Shown here one piece after another: positions 32,536 to 43,999 of a stretch of 64,000 bases of DNA (its first letter is position 1; every line of letters starts with the position of its first letter). The position numbers and the translations under genes are program-made. The notes beneath the pieces were generated by a model. It had not been told where the DNA came from and did not search any database. It saw only the letters and a list, made by a program, of their open reading frames with translations. Source of the DNA: Lytechinus variegatus (taxonomy: Eukaryota; Echinodermata; Echinoidea; Temnopleuroida; Toxopneustidae); assembly GCF_018143015.1 (NCBI RefSeq), contig NC_054742.1, positions 16,368,441 to 16,432,440 of the forward strand, given 5' to 3'.

Positions 32536-34377
32536 AGCACTTCCTTACAATTTTGTTTTATAAATAAAAACAAGCTAAGTACGGTTTGCAATCCATGTTG
32601 TCTCAACTAAGTCAAACAGCTGAAAAGATGAAATGAAGTATGAAATGAATTATTGACAAAATTATTGTAATTTCAAATATTTGAAGATCTGCAGTCTGCA
32701 CCTCTTGATAATAAAAGAAATTAGACCATTTTCAATCGTCACCTTGTCTTGAACAATTTAGAAGCAAATACAAGTTTAATATATCAAAGTTAAGTTAATT
32801 TGCTAAACACACTAGAACTATACCTGTTATATTCTGGAATAATTACATAACATAAAGGATCCACATAAATTTCGCATTACCATACCCAAAAATTAATTTG
32901 AAATGTTACAACTTCTACGAAACCTATAAGTAATTTTTTTGTTCAATTCAAACAATGTATAAAGAAAAAAAGTAAATTCATTTATATTCAATTGTCCATT
33001 CTTTCTTTTAAAGAATTTGAAAATACAAAAAAAAATTAAATTTCTCTTTGATATGCCTGCATGAAGTGCGCAAAAATTGATTTATTGTATCTATAAAGCT
33101 GTATTTACCTCATCGATCAGGGGACTGCCGCTCTGATGCCCAAGTCACTGGAACTCGGTAATATTTCTGCTCGTGAAAGAAATGGAAAGGCCATCGCTTA
33201 CAAGTCGAGTATGAAACCTCTTCTCCTCATTCCTGGTACAGCCCAAGTGCTTGTATCCTCCAGAAGACCCACTGTTACCAATGGAAGTTGCATTAAAAAA
33301 AGCTGCGACAGTAATCGATAACGAAAAAGCAAGTTTTTAGATTTTGATAAAAAGTTAAGTTTTTCAATTTCGGCAGAGTACATTTCATTTTTCAATAAAT
33401 TATTCAATTTTGATAATTATAAATACCCAATATATTGTCAGTTGTTTACCCCTGCCCTTCAAAACTTCGAAAACAATAAAAAAATTATAGTTATTTAAGA
33501 AAAAAAAATAAACAATGACACTTTCCTACAAAAATTGTAAACTTCATATCTACATGTAGTTACATGTACATATGCCGGCTACGAAGACATTTTCAAATCT
33601 ATTTCCCTTTTTTAGTTAGAGACATTAAAATTTAAAAAAAAAACCTTTTCAATAAGTGGAAGAAGCGTAAAAATACAAAAATAGCACACTCTCGCCACTG
33701 GAAAATGAGCAATATGTCAAGAGACGGAAAATTAACTGAAATAAGTAAGTTGACCTCGCATAGCATAGCTAGCTAGTTGAGCTGACTGCCTCACTCAGTC
33801 ACAATCACAGCACAGCCGGTCGCCCAGCTGGCCGGCCGGCGAGGCGAAGCACCGTACCGTATCGGTGTCCTTTCCAGGTGAACTATCTCACAAAGTTTGC
33901 ATTAAGTATCAGTTTTGTGAAATGCAATAACTTTAAATAAGTAAAGGAAATGTGAAAATGGAATATGAAAATACAAAATAGCACACACTCACCATTAAAA
34001 TATGTAAAGTGACGGAAAAATCAACTCAAATTTGCAAGTTGTAAGTTGAATGAACACAGCTCGCCGGCGGTATCGGATTTTTCTCGTTGCAAGGAAACTC
34101 GCTTTATTTTCTTTCAAAATAGCTCAAAATGCACTGAAATGTCAATTTTTCTGTCGGGAATATATAAAAGAAACATAGATTATGCGGGAAAATACTTTTG
34201 AAGTAAATTTTGAAATTTAATTTAATGAAATTTTGAAGAAGAATTCAAGTGGTCGAGTTGTCCAGGTTCAGAGCCAACTCGGACAACTCGACCGGGACGA
34301 GTTGTCCAGGGCAGCGGGTCGGGCTGTCCAGGGTCGGGCTGTCCGGTGGTCGGGCTGTCCCGGAACCCTGGTTTTTG

Positions 34378-35390
34378 TGGCAATGAACTGGCCGAAATTA
34401 TGGTTAGTCTTATTTCAGGCCATTTAACTTTTGATTGAGCTGGTCAAGTACCTGATTAACATATCAAGTCTTAATGTACTGTTAATTGTGACTAATGTCA
34501 GTGAATTAAAGCAAAATCTATCGAGGGATTGATTTTTAATGATTTTTTGATGAGCTATGATATAACACGTGAGTGAATGGGGGTCTGTAATACTCATGTG
34601 TGCCCTACAGCACAACAGAATCTCAGACAGGGCGGCCAGAGCCGGCGGAGGGGAAGCGGTGGAGCTTGGGCGCCATAGAGTTTCTATGTTGGGCGCTTGC
34701 ATCCCAAATTTTATGATTTACTATTTTAAGTCATCTTACCACTAAAATATCCGATTTTTTAAAATTGATACTTACCAGATCAAATCTGAAGGGCTGCACT
34801 AACTACTTCCAAACGCTAAAGCGATTTCGTTTCCTGAAAAACAGATCACGGGTGATCCTCCCATTCTCTTCCAAAAACATAAACATACTGTACAGGTCTA
34901 GGACTCTATCATCCGCATAAATTCGGCCCAAAATTTAATCGCCCCACACATTTTGAAGAAAAAAAACATGCAAAGAAAAGAAAGTAATTGAATATAATGT
35001 CTTGTGTTTATCTCTATTGAAGATGGTGGTGTTGATTGTAATTGAATCAAGTAAAATACACTGCAGAAACTTTAGTGTGGTACAGCCAGGGCGCCCGGGG
35101 CCACCCCGCCCCCCCCCCCCCCCCGGGGTCGCGGGCGGCCGGGCCTTTCTTGCAGCTTTGTGGAATGAGAGAGAACAAAAATTTCATCAGCTTAAGATAT
35201 AATCCAATTTTATATACAATTATTGTTGTTTGAATAGGCCTATTGGAATACGAAAGTTTATATTTGTCAAAAGAAATGCACAGGCTATTCAAAGACACAT
35301 ATATTCCAATGACCTATATATTTCGATGAGATTTCGGAATTCAAACTAATCTAACAAGAAAGGAAGTCGAGGATGTCACTAGATCATGGC
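34378..35390. other. Unassigned stretch with a GC-rich C-run
   Basis: It holds a GC-rich island around 35090-35150 (GCGCCCGGGGCC, a long C-run, GGTCGCGGGCGGCCGGGCC) and no supported gene. Confidence 0.4.
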
Positions 35391-35451
<61 letters not shown>

Positions 35452-35474
35452 CTGACTGACTGACTGACTGATTG
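35391..35474. repeat. (GATT)n then (GACT)n microsatellite
   Basis: About 15 ATTG units change into ACTG units. It sits just upstream of the recognisable LINE sequence. Confidence 0.95.
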
Positions 35475-35769
35475 TACCGAAAACAAGGCAATAGATCATG
35501 ATGTCTTTGCTGAAGACCTGGACTCGTCTGTCTTCTACTGGAACCAGAGACTGACATCAAAAGTTGATTGACCAATACGACGAAACTCTTTGACATTCTC
35601 AATATAAGCATGCCCCTGTTAAGCGTTGTGCTGTTGCCACACATCCGCCAGATCATATTGGTATTCAGAAAATATTATAGCAGCAAAGAAGCTGAGGAAG
35701 AGGTTGGAAAGGAGGTGGAGAAAGACTAGACTTGAAGTGGATAGACAGTGCTTCAAGACTCAACGTCAG

Positions 35770-37478
35770 CAAGGGCGCCAGAAGCGGGGGAGGCAGGGGG
35801 GGCACTTACCCCCCCCAAAAAAAAAAAAATAAATAAATAAATAAATAAAATAAAATTTTAGGGGGGGGCAAAACAAGATTTTGGCCCCCCCCAATGTGCC
35901 CCCTGAAAGTAGAAAACTTATAAATTATTTAAGGACAAAAGTAAATGAAGGCACTTTTCTGCCTGAAAATTGTCATTTCCATTGTCAAAAATGAAAAAAA
36001 AAATTGCCCCTGACGGGGCAAATACATTATTGTAGAAAGCCTCGACGAACAGTTCCTCTGTGAAACATACCTTTGATAAGCCCCTTTTCCATCTTATTAC
36101 AGTGTGATAACGTTTAACCTTTTAATGAATACATGTCAGACTAAAAGCGAATGGCAAATTGATAGTGGTCCACCAATGATTTATAACTCTAAGATGCTGG
36201 CTGTGTCGTCTAACAAACTCGCGGTCGCCCAGAAACGCTCAGAAGGCCGGACCCGATATCACTAACGCGCGTGAACACTATAGTTACTCGAGCAACATAT
36301 GGAATCTATGTCATAGCTGCCAAGCCCAGAAACCATAACATCTCGAGAAACTTGTTTCAATTATTTCATTTTCAACTAAATAAATATAAATTGAGTTAAT
36401 ACAGTGCTAACAAGTCAGTGCCCTAAAGAAAATACCAAGGTCATTTCAACTCAATAAAGACATGTTATCAGAAAATTACACGCAGAATAATCATGTGTAG
36501 AGGATTATAATTTATAATTAGTGAAAATGGTGAATCCCACTCGAAAGCAACTTGAGATAATGTTTAGACATGAAAAAAATAAAATCATCTGTGAAAGTGT
36601 CTTCTTGACCGGACTCATATTATCCGAGATATGAATAAAAATGTAAATAAAGAATATAAAAGACAAAAATAAGCGTTCCAGTACCGCTCTACTATAAAAA
36701 AAAAATCTTAAGATATTTTCACAGCCCCGTATTTTCCTCTATTCCTTTTCATTGGCATGATTGGAAGGCGTTTTGTCTGATACTATTTCAGCTCATATGA
36801 TATAGCACTTATGTATTTTAGATTCCAAAACTTCTTCCCATTACCTGTTACTAATCAGGTCGAGATGGCAACTATGTTCTCTGGTTCATCCCAGCTTTTG
36901 TTATTCATGGACGTTTGCAAAAATAAAAATAAAACAATCCGGGAGTGGGTGGGGCTGCAAGACCTAAATTTTCGAAGAAACTTAAGAGCGAGGGGGTTTG
37001 TGATGGGGGAGCTTAAAAATTTTCTAGAATAAAATTGAAGGGTTTCGTGCACACTTTTGGTGAATTTTGCCCTCTCGATCGGCGGCCCCCGGATGCGTAC
37101 GGTCATGTTTGTCATCTTAAAGTCTTTAAAAGGCCTATATTACATTGGTTTGAAACAATTTCGTTTGCAATAAGGCTCGTAATTTGCTGGAACTGCGACC
37201 CTGATCATGAAGAAACACCAGTCTGGGTCAGAAGGGAGGAAACAGAAGGAAAAAAGAACTCCAAGACTGTTTAATTCTCAAGAAATTTATTTTTTGAATG
37301 CTCTTAGAAACGAAACTTTTATACTACATTTTTACACAAAGTCCTTACCGTGGGGGGGGGGGTCCCACAGCCTCTCCCGCTCGATCGCTTCGGTATCTCA
37401 CACTGTCAAAAATATTGTGCCCCCTTTGGGATTTTGCATCCCCCCCAAAAAAAAAATGAAAGTGTTCCGGCGCGCCTG
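35770..37478. mobile_element. hAT-like element inserted in the LINE (8-bp duplication AACGTCAG)
   Basis: Ends CAAGGGCGCCAGAAGCGG and (inverted) CAGGCGCGCCGGAACACT share the CAnG.GCGCC.GAA pattern. AACGTCAG occurs exactly at both borders (35762-35769, 37479-37486). Just inside each end is a G- or C-run next to an A-run. The 1.7-kb interior has short frames but no recognisable transposase. Confidence 0.8.
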
Positions 37479-38533
37479 AACGTCAGGTTGTCTTGGAAAT
37501 GATAAAACATGCAAAAGCCTCGATTGTGAGTAAGAGATATCTGAGTTCTGTGGTCAAGGAGAAGTGTGTAGGGTTATAGACAATATGATTCACAAGTGCG
37601 TCAAATCTATTCTTCCTTCACATAGTAAGAACTTGCAGAAAAGTTTTGCCTATACTTTTTACAAAGAATTAGATAAAGGATATTCGAGAAGGACTTGACG
37701 CTTACGTGGTGACTGACACAAATATAACAACTGATCATTCTGCTGAAAATGACCCACTTCTTGACACATTTGACTAATTGGCTTCAGAGGAGGAGGTAAA
37801 AGGATAATTCACAATTCTCCATCCACTTGTAGTTCACAAGAACCAATTCCTGCCTGGATTTTGAAAAAAAAAACGTCTTATTCTGCCACACATAACACTC
37901 ATTATTAATAAGTCACTTGAAACAGGTATTTTCCCTGACTCTTTCAAGGAGGCAGTTGTTCGACCACTTCTGAAGAAGGCAAGGCTAGACCCTGACAACC
38001 TAAAGAACTATCGACCAGTGTCTAATTTGAAGTTTATCTCCAAAGAGTTGTTGCCCGGCGTCTTCAAGATCTTTGTGAACCATTGCAGTCAGCATAAGAA
38101 GCATCATATCACCGAATCTGCCCTTATATTATCAAGGTTCACAATGATATCATCCGATCACTTGACCAGAAAAGGGCTGTCTTCTTGATTATTCTCGACA
38201 TGTCGGCGCGGCGACAGAGATATTCTTATCAGACGGTTTCGCTCGATAGGATTGACTGGATCTGTACTTGCATGGATTTCTTCGTATCTAAGCAACGCAC
38301 CGCTATATAGGTGATTGATTGTCATCTGTAGCTGATCTTTCGTGCGACGTGCCGCAGGGATCCGTTCTGTGCCCGTCGTTCTTTACCATTTATGCCAGCC
38401 CTCTTGCCAACATTGCGAGATCACACGGCACCAGTATACATCTTTACGCAGATGACACCCAACTCTACACATCGTTCGATCCATCTGATCTTTTAAGTGA
38501 GGTCACTTCCAGATGTAAACTTGAAGCCTGCAT

Positions 38534-39925
38534 CAGTGGCGTACCGTTGGTCGCGGCATTGGGGGGGGGCACCAGTAAAAATTTCGGGTCACTTTGGGAG
38601 CGCGCGAAGCGCGCTCAGTTGTCAGGTATACTGACCTAATAGAGATATTTTAAGGACATGCAGTGCTATCAAACGAATATGTATCTCACTGATTAAATAA
38701 TGCGAGCGCGAAGCGCGAGCTGAAAATTTTTGATATTGAGGGCTAAAAATTGACATTATAAGCAAATTGCTTTGTAATAATGATACTTAACTATCTCGTT
38801 AAACAAATAATGCGAGCGCGAAGCGCGAGCTAAAATTTTTGTATATACTGACCCTAAACAAGGAAATTTAAGTATTATATTTTAGAATCCACTAAGAGTA
38901 TAAATATCTAACCATAGTCATCTAATGCTAGTGCCATCCTTTGCTGATTTTGTTAGAATTACATCTAAACACAGTCATGAAGCACCTTTTGTAGTCATGT
39001 AGTCATGATTATTATACGTATCTTACTAATCAAATACTGCAAGCGAGAAAGCGCGAGCTGAAAATTTAGGAAATATAGACCTGAAGAGGGGCATTCTTTG
39101 TTTGTAGGAATTCTCTAAGACCCTACGTATTTGAATAACCAAATGATGCGAGCGCGAAGCGCGAGCTGAAATTTTGTATATATTGACCCCAAACATGGAT
39201 ATAAAGACTATAGTTACGAATCCATTAAGTCAGGGTATACATATCTCACCATAGTAATCTAATACGAGTGCCAAGCGCTTGCTGATTTTGTTAGAATTAC
39301 ATCTAAACACATCGAGCACTTTTTGAAGTCATTGTAATCATGATTATCATGCACATCTCACTAATGAAATACTGCGAGCGCGAAGCGCGAGCTAAATTTT
39401 TTTGATATTCAGATCATTGACATTTTAAGGACTGATTTTAGGAGTTCATGAAGAGCAGAAATCTCACCAATCCACTAATGCGAACGTTAGCACGGACAGG
39501 AAATGTTATATTAAGACCTTAAAATAGGGCAATAACTTTCAGTAGTCATGAAAAGAAGAATATATCACTACTTAAAACAATAATAACTCTAATTGCGAGG
39601 AAATATATTATTTTGTTGTATATTGATTTGAAAACGGGAGGCTTTAGTACAGCAGTTTTATATATCTCGTTAAAAAGTCTATGTGAGCACCAGGAACATG
39701 AAGACACAATTAAGCAAATAATGTTTCATAAAGTTGTGAAAAAATGCTTCTTATGTTATATAACATAATATAACACTATGATAAACAACAATTTCTTCTT
39801 TCCCCCACTACGTTTCTCTTCCCTTTTCCTTCTTTTTCTCCTTTTCCCCGTTTTTTTTTTTTTGGCCAGCCGATTGGGGGGGGGCACGTGCCCCCCCATG
39901 CCCCCCCCCCGTAGTTACGCCACTG
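38534..39925. mobile_element. hAT-like element carrying GCGCGAAGCGCGAGC array, copy A
   Basis: Ends CAGTGGCGTACCG and CGTAGTTACGCCACTG with the perfect 8-bp duplication GCCTGCAT (38526-38533, 39926-39933). G/C-runs (GGGGGGGGGCACC, GGGGGGGGCACGTGCCCCCC) sit inside both ends. A palindromic unit GCGAGCGCGAAGCGCGAGCT followed by GAAAATTTTTG recurs at about 38590, 38703, 38812, 39043, 39148 and 39372. Removing the insert rejoins the LINE frame (KLEACI to DDVRAWM). No transposase. Confidence 0.9.
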
Positions 39926-40689
39926 GCCTGCATTGATGATGTGAGGGCATGGATGATTTAAAACAAAGTGAAATTGAATGGCGATAAGAGGGGATTCATT
40001 TTTTTGCCTCTAAAAGCCTGGGTGCTAAAGTTCGTACTATAAGTCAATAAGTATAGGGTGTGTTGAAGTACAATCTCTGTCCAGTTGTAGGAGTTCATTT
40101 TGACTCTGAGTTGACAATATCATCACATATACTTGCCGATCGGTATATTTACATTTACGTAATATTCACAGCATTAGACAGTCTCTGTCACCTAAAGTTG
40201 CAGCATCTGTGATTCTCTCATAATTATCTCGTATTGATTATGGCAATGATTTATTGTTTAAGACTACATCATTATCAACTTGCCAGGCTGCAACGTGCTC
40301 AAAATTCTGCTGATCGGGTTCTCAGTGGAACATCTCTTTTCACCCATATCATTCCAATTCTTAAAAGTCTTCACTGGATACCGTTATCTAAAAGAATAGA
40401 ATTCAAAATCTTACTCCACACATGGAAAGCATGGTCTGTCCCCTATATACCTTCAAAACATCAATTCAAAGTACACTCCCGCAAGAAATCTCCGTTCTTC
40501 CACTAACAAACAGCTAAATGTACATAGGATAAATTTAACCCTAGGAGAAATAAAGGCATTTGCCTCTTCAGCTCCACCTTTCTGGAATGCTCTTCCACTG
40601 AGGTTCCGAACATTTGAGTCACTTGAAGCAATAAAAAAAAGTATTTAAACTCCTTTCTGTTTTCTTCTTACTTTTGTTGAATATGTCAA

Positions 40690-42507
40690 TGTATTTTTTC
40701 CCCGTAATCCCTCCATCCCTCTGCGCCTCGGAATAATACTAGATAGATGGAACAACGATACAATTTTGGAGAATACAGGGACTACGAAAAAGACTGCATG
40801 ATAGATCATTCAGTAATTGTGAAAGACATCAGAGTTAATTGAAAGTTCATCGAGAGACCATTTATTTTATTTTAACAGGGTAGCCCTTTCAGCCGTAAAA
40901 GGACCAAGGAGCCCTCTATCAACAGAAATTTTGAAAACATAACAAAACAATGATACATATATTAGTGAACAAAATGAAGATATTAATCAGTGAATAAGAA
41001 AAAGTAATAAATAAATAAAAATCAATATCACTAATGGAAAACTAAAAAACATATCTGTGTAAGGAAAATCAATTTGCAGTTGTTTTTTTTATGAATCAAG
41101 TGAGTACTAATCAGAGAGAAGAGGGTAATGCATTCCAAATGACAGAGCCTTGATAGAAAAAAAAATAATCTTTTATATTATTCGGTTCGAGGTTTTCCAA
41201 TACAAAGCGGACAGTTAGTTGAATATCTAGTGAGGAATTGTGTTGTTCAATGGCGCACAATATCCTGAATATATTTTTGGTTTTATTGTTCATCACTTTG
41301 TACATCCATATTTTGAATTGGAACTGAATTCTATCTGCGACGGATTGCCATCCTAAAGAGGACAGTAGTTGGAGGAGTTAAATAATGTGCATTTTGATCA
41401 AGCAAACTTTCGTCAACTTTCTGTTTGGTCTCATCACATAAACTCTAATCCTAGTTAGTGATGTTAGTCTGTAACTAGTTCGTCTACTAACCATTCGCTC
41501 AGATATCAAGTTTTATAGAAGATGATAAAGAATAAGTTTATAGATTATATTCATTTTTTTATTTCTCTAATATTCGCTTATCAAAAAACACGCAATTTTT
41601 ATTTGATAAGGGAAAAAGATATTAGACGAACCGAACTGGACATTATACCATAGCTAATTTAACTAATCAAACGAAATTGGTTTAAATACATTACCAATAA
41701 GTTTACTAAATAATTTCAAAATAGCATTACGGATGAAAAATTAGGGTTTCAGTGCAACACCACTTACATTTTGTATAGTAATAATTTGCACTTTGTATAT
41801 TTTCTCTCACAAAAGTCATTGTTAATACTTTATAATTCGTTCATTTTATCTCACTTATCTTACTGCAACATAGTATCAGATCTCCACTTAACCACCCCAG
41901 AATGCACTTATAAGACGATATACGCCACCATGACGCAGATATTTGGTATGCTTTGCTAAATTATATTAAACAGTCTGCATCTTTCGTAATTCCAAGTATA
42001 TTTACTCGTCCACTGGCACTTCCTTTTCACACAATCACTTCTTCTTATTTGTCCCCATCTATTTTTAAACATTAATATTTTTATTTCGTGATATCATTTT
42101 GTTGAAATTTATATATCTTGATAGATCAGTGCCATTATTTTGATTGGTTGTTCGATATCGGTCATTCAGCCCATTAATGACGTCATCATCCGTACAATTT
42201 TGGATCCATTCATCGTGCAATTTTGGATCCATACGATTTTGTCCATTTTTCCATTGCACGCCCGCATGTTGTATGTACGCGACAATCAACAGACCGAGCA
42301 TTTTGCATCGAAATTCAAAAATTTCATATGAAAAAAAAATCTTTTTGTAGGTGTCATATAAACCCCAAAATGAATGTTATCATCATTCTGGGAATGGACA
42401 GAATACTTCATTGGGCGAAAGATGAAATGACTGTACTGATCCATTTAACTCGGCTACGCCTCGTTGCATGGAATTGTGGATATATTTGCATACATATATG
42501 TGTGAGG

Positions 42508-42539
<32 letters not shown>

Positions 42540-42702
42540 ATGTAATTCAGCTGAATTTGTCATTAGAACAAAACATCAAATCATTAACAACACATCAAAA
42601 CAAGCTTAAGAAAGACGAAAAATCCACGTAGATATAACAATATATAAAATGATTCATGTAAACATTTAGATAAGACAAATAATTTAAGACTAGAATTAAA
42701 GC
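40690..42702. other. LINE debris and unassigned DNA
   Basis: Two short LINE-like peptides lie in opposite orientations: on the minus strand FFFYQGSVIWNALPSSL (41111-41170) and on the plus strand LYNSFILSHLSYCNIV (41830-41880). Both are typical of the C-terminal half of LINE reverse transcriptases. No bounds can be set. Confidence 0.45.
42509..42541. repeat. (TG)n microsatellite
   Basis: About 15 TG units interrupted once by C. Confidence 0.9.
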
Positions 42703-42854
42703 CCAGGGGTCCGTTGCAAAAAGAGTTGCGTTTAAACGCAAGTCCAAAAAATTAATCGCAAATCCCTATAAATGCGCTGCTGATTGGTAGAAAATCAAGT
42801 TACGCATGATTTTAGAGTTGCAATTGATTGCAACTCTCTCTGCCCCGGTCCCTG
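42703..42854. mobile_element. Palindromic miniature element, diverged copy of 7452-7579
   Basis: It shares GTTGCAAAAAGAGTTGCGTT and GAGTTGCAATTGATTGCAAC with the copy at 7452. The outer tips (CCAGGGGTCCGTTGC, GGTCCCTGG) are more mutated. It has an extra AATTAATCGCAAATCC segment. Confidence 0.75.
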
Positions 42855-42960
42855 GCTGGTAAGAAAAGTAAAGTAAATGCCGATGGGAGGGCAAACCAAC
42901 CTCAGTGCATAAGAAATAATACAGGATTATAGATAGCATAGGGGAAGAAGGAAGTGAATG

Positions 42961-43110
42961 GAAAGAAAGAAAAAAAAAAGAAAGAAAGAAAGAAAGAAAG
43001 AGAGAAAGAAAGAAAGAAAGAGAGAGAGAAAGAAAGAAAGAAAGAAAGAACGAAAGAAAGAAATAAAGAAAGAAAGAAAGAAAGACAGACAGAAAGAAAG
43101 AAAGAGAAAA
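42961..43110. repeat. (GAAA)n microsatellite
   Basis: About 150 bases of AAAG units with some GAGA and GACA variants. The Lys/Glu/Arg-rich and Phe/Leu/Ser-rich frames on the two strands are artefacts. Confidence 0.95.
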
Positions 43111-43361
43111 AATGATTTTATTTTCATACCTACTTCATCCATATAAGAAGAGTAGAAGATGGTGGTTTTAATTTTAATTTGATTACAATATAGCTTGTTC
43201 CTTCCATTGCTTTACTTGAAAAGTCAAAAGTTTATTTTCATGCAGAATGTCACGTCTCTTAATTATAATTCTAGTAAGACTACACACATTTCACAAAAAG
43301 AATCCCTCTTTTGGGTTTCCAATTAAGAATCCATTCAGGTTAATAACAGCGGTTGCTGTCA

Positions 43362-43796
43362 TCAGTTTCTTGACAAGAGAGAGATATCATCTCCATCATC
43401 TTGTTCAAACGGGTGTTGTGAATGTGAGGAGGTCATCGATGTCGATACAATTCTATCGTCAACCATACCATCAGGACGACAAGCGGGAGGTCGATCCTTG
43501 ATAGCCTCATCATATGACGGTGGTGGTCCTTGCATCACCTGTGCAATACGCTGTGAGTATTCCTCTAACACTCTGAAGTTATGATGGCTTAGATGATGAA
43601 GGTCGACCGACGAACATGTTTCAGGTTGATAATCATCCTGAATTATTCGAAGATCGTCTGTGCTATCGTTCCTAGACTCGGTATCGGAGCTTTCACCCTT
43701 GATGAAATCGCATGAACATTTTCGAAAAATACAGATGATAATCACCATGATGATAAAACCAGCGATAACTAGAAGAACGTAGTCGAAAAACGCCAT
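43362..43796 (-). CDS. Small single-pass membrane protein with PPxY motif
   Basis: The gene is one exon of 144 codons with the start in a good context (GCCCCATGG). Residues about 5-24 (DYVLLVIAGFIIMVIIICIF) form a membrane segment directly at the N-terminus. It is followed by a cysteine-containing basic stretch (RKCSC) that could be acylated. The remainder is polar and acidic, with PPPSYDEA at 91-98. PPSY at 92-95 matches the PPxY motif bound by WW domains of NEDD4-type ubiquitin ligases, a known feature of many small adaptor membrane proteins. An Asp-rich C-terminal tail ends DDISLLSRN. An AATAAA signal lies downstream (complement of 43229-43236). I cannot name the family. Topology with a cytosolic tail is inferred from the placement of the PPxY. 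Confidence 0.75.
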   Translation of the reverse strand: MAFFDYVLLVIAGFIIMVIIICIFRKCSCDFIKGESSDTESRNDSTDDLRIIQDDYQPETCSSVDLHHLSHHNFRVLEEYSQRIAQVMQGPPPSYDEAIKDRPPACRPDGMVDDRIVSTSMTSSHSQHPFEQDDGDDISLLSRN

Positions 43797-43842
43797 GGGG
43801 CTTTAAGAAAGAGAGAACAGACTTGTGTCAAATCAACAAAAC

Positions 43843-43930
43843 AATATAATAATAATAATAATAATAACAGCTAGTTTTATATAGTGTTTTTCCCATAACG
43901 GCTCAAAGCGCTTTACAGCTCATAATCATT
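43843..43930 (+). repeat. SINE tail fragment with (AAT)n
   Basis: An (AAT)n run is followed by TATATAGTGTTTTTCCCATA and CAAAGCGCTTTACAGC, a motif that recurs in degenerate form at 46345-46430 and 59490-59560. It looks like the 3' part of a dispersed short element. Confidence 0.5.
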
Positions 43931-43999
43931 ACCCCGGTCATTTGTTACAAAAAAGCTTGTAACAAAAGTCTTTAATATCTTAGACATGATGGTAGTAGT

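Larger units (their letters stand above)
22125..34368. mobile_element. 12.2-kb fold-back element with 9-bp target duplication (Mutator-like?)
   Basis: The tips GGGTCCGGACAGCCCGACC and (inverted) GGGTTCCGGGACAGCCCGAC abut the perfect 9-mer TGGTTTTTG at 22116-22124 and 34369-34377. Inverted arms extend inward for at least 2.8 kb in the same order: TGGACAACTCG array, GCCGGCGAG(C/G)CG blocks, GGAGGATACAAGCACTTGGG, AACTTCTAC/GTAGAAGTT, GTGCAGAGCTTCAAATA, and AAGCAGAGAATATTG. Probably they also include the GATGGAGATGATG arrays of 25200-26190 and 29430-30410. Arms differ by indels and by different inserted miniature elements. No transposase or other long frame is seen. A 9-bp duplication and long inverted ends are known of Mutator-like elements; the class is inference. 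Confidence 0.75.
29430..34368. repeat. Right inverted arm of the fold-back element
   Basis: It is the complement of the left arm, running from GATGATGGTGATGATGG arrays (29465-30085) and CTCATCTCCATCC arrays (30105-30390) out to the CCGGACAG-type tip. Insertions peculiar to this arm are 30585-31455 and 31941-32535. Confidence 0.65.
35480..40680 (+). pseudogene. Dead CR1/L2-type LINE, split by two hAT-like elements
   Basis: Before the first insertion, frames read AAKKLRKRLERRWRKTRLEV and DRQCFKTQRQ. After it they read VLEMIKHAKASIVSKRYLSS. Reverse transcriptase pieces follow: [17 protein letters not shown] and NYRPVSNL (37930-38030), DVPQGSVLCPSFFTIYASPL and then the catalytic YADDTQLY (38350-38475). 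After the second insertion come DDVRAWM and LARLQRAQNSADRVLSG then LHWIPLSKRIEFKILLHT (40270-40420), and finally PFWNALPLRFRTFESLEAI (40580-40650). Stops and frameshifts are frequent. The clade is judged from motif style only. It is truncated at the 5' end, and only the tail of the endonuclease region is visible. Confidence 0.8.

Noticed and set aside
42927..43146. Lys/Glu/Arg-rich and Phe/Ser/Leu-rich frames
   Set aside because: Products of the (GAAA)n microsatellite.
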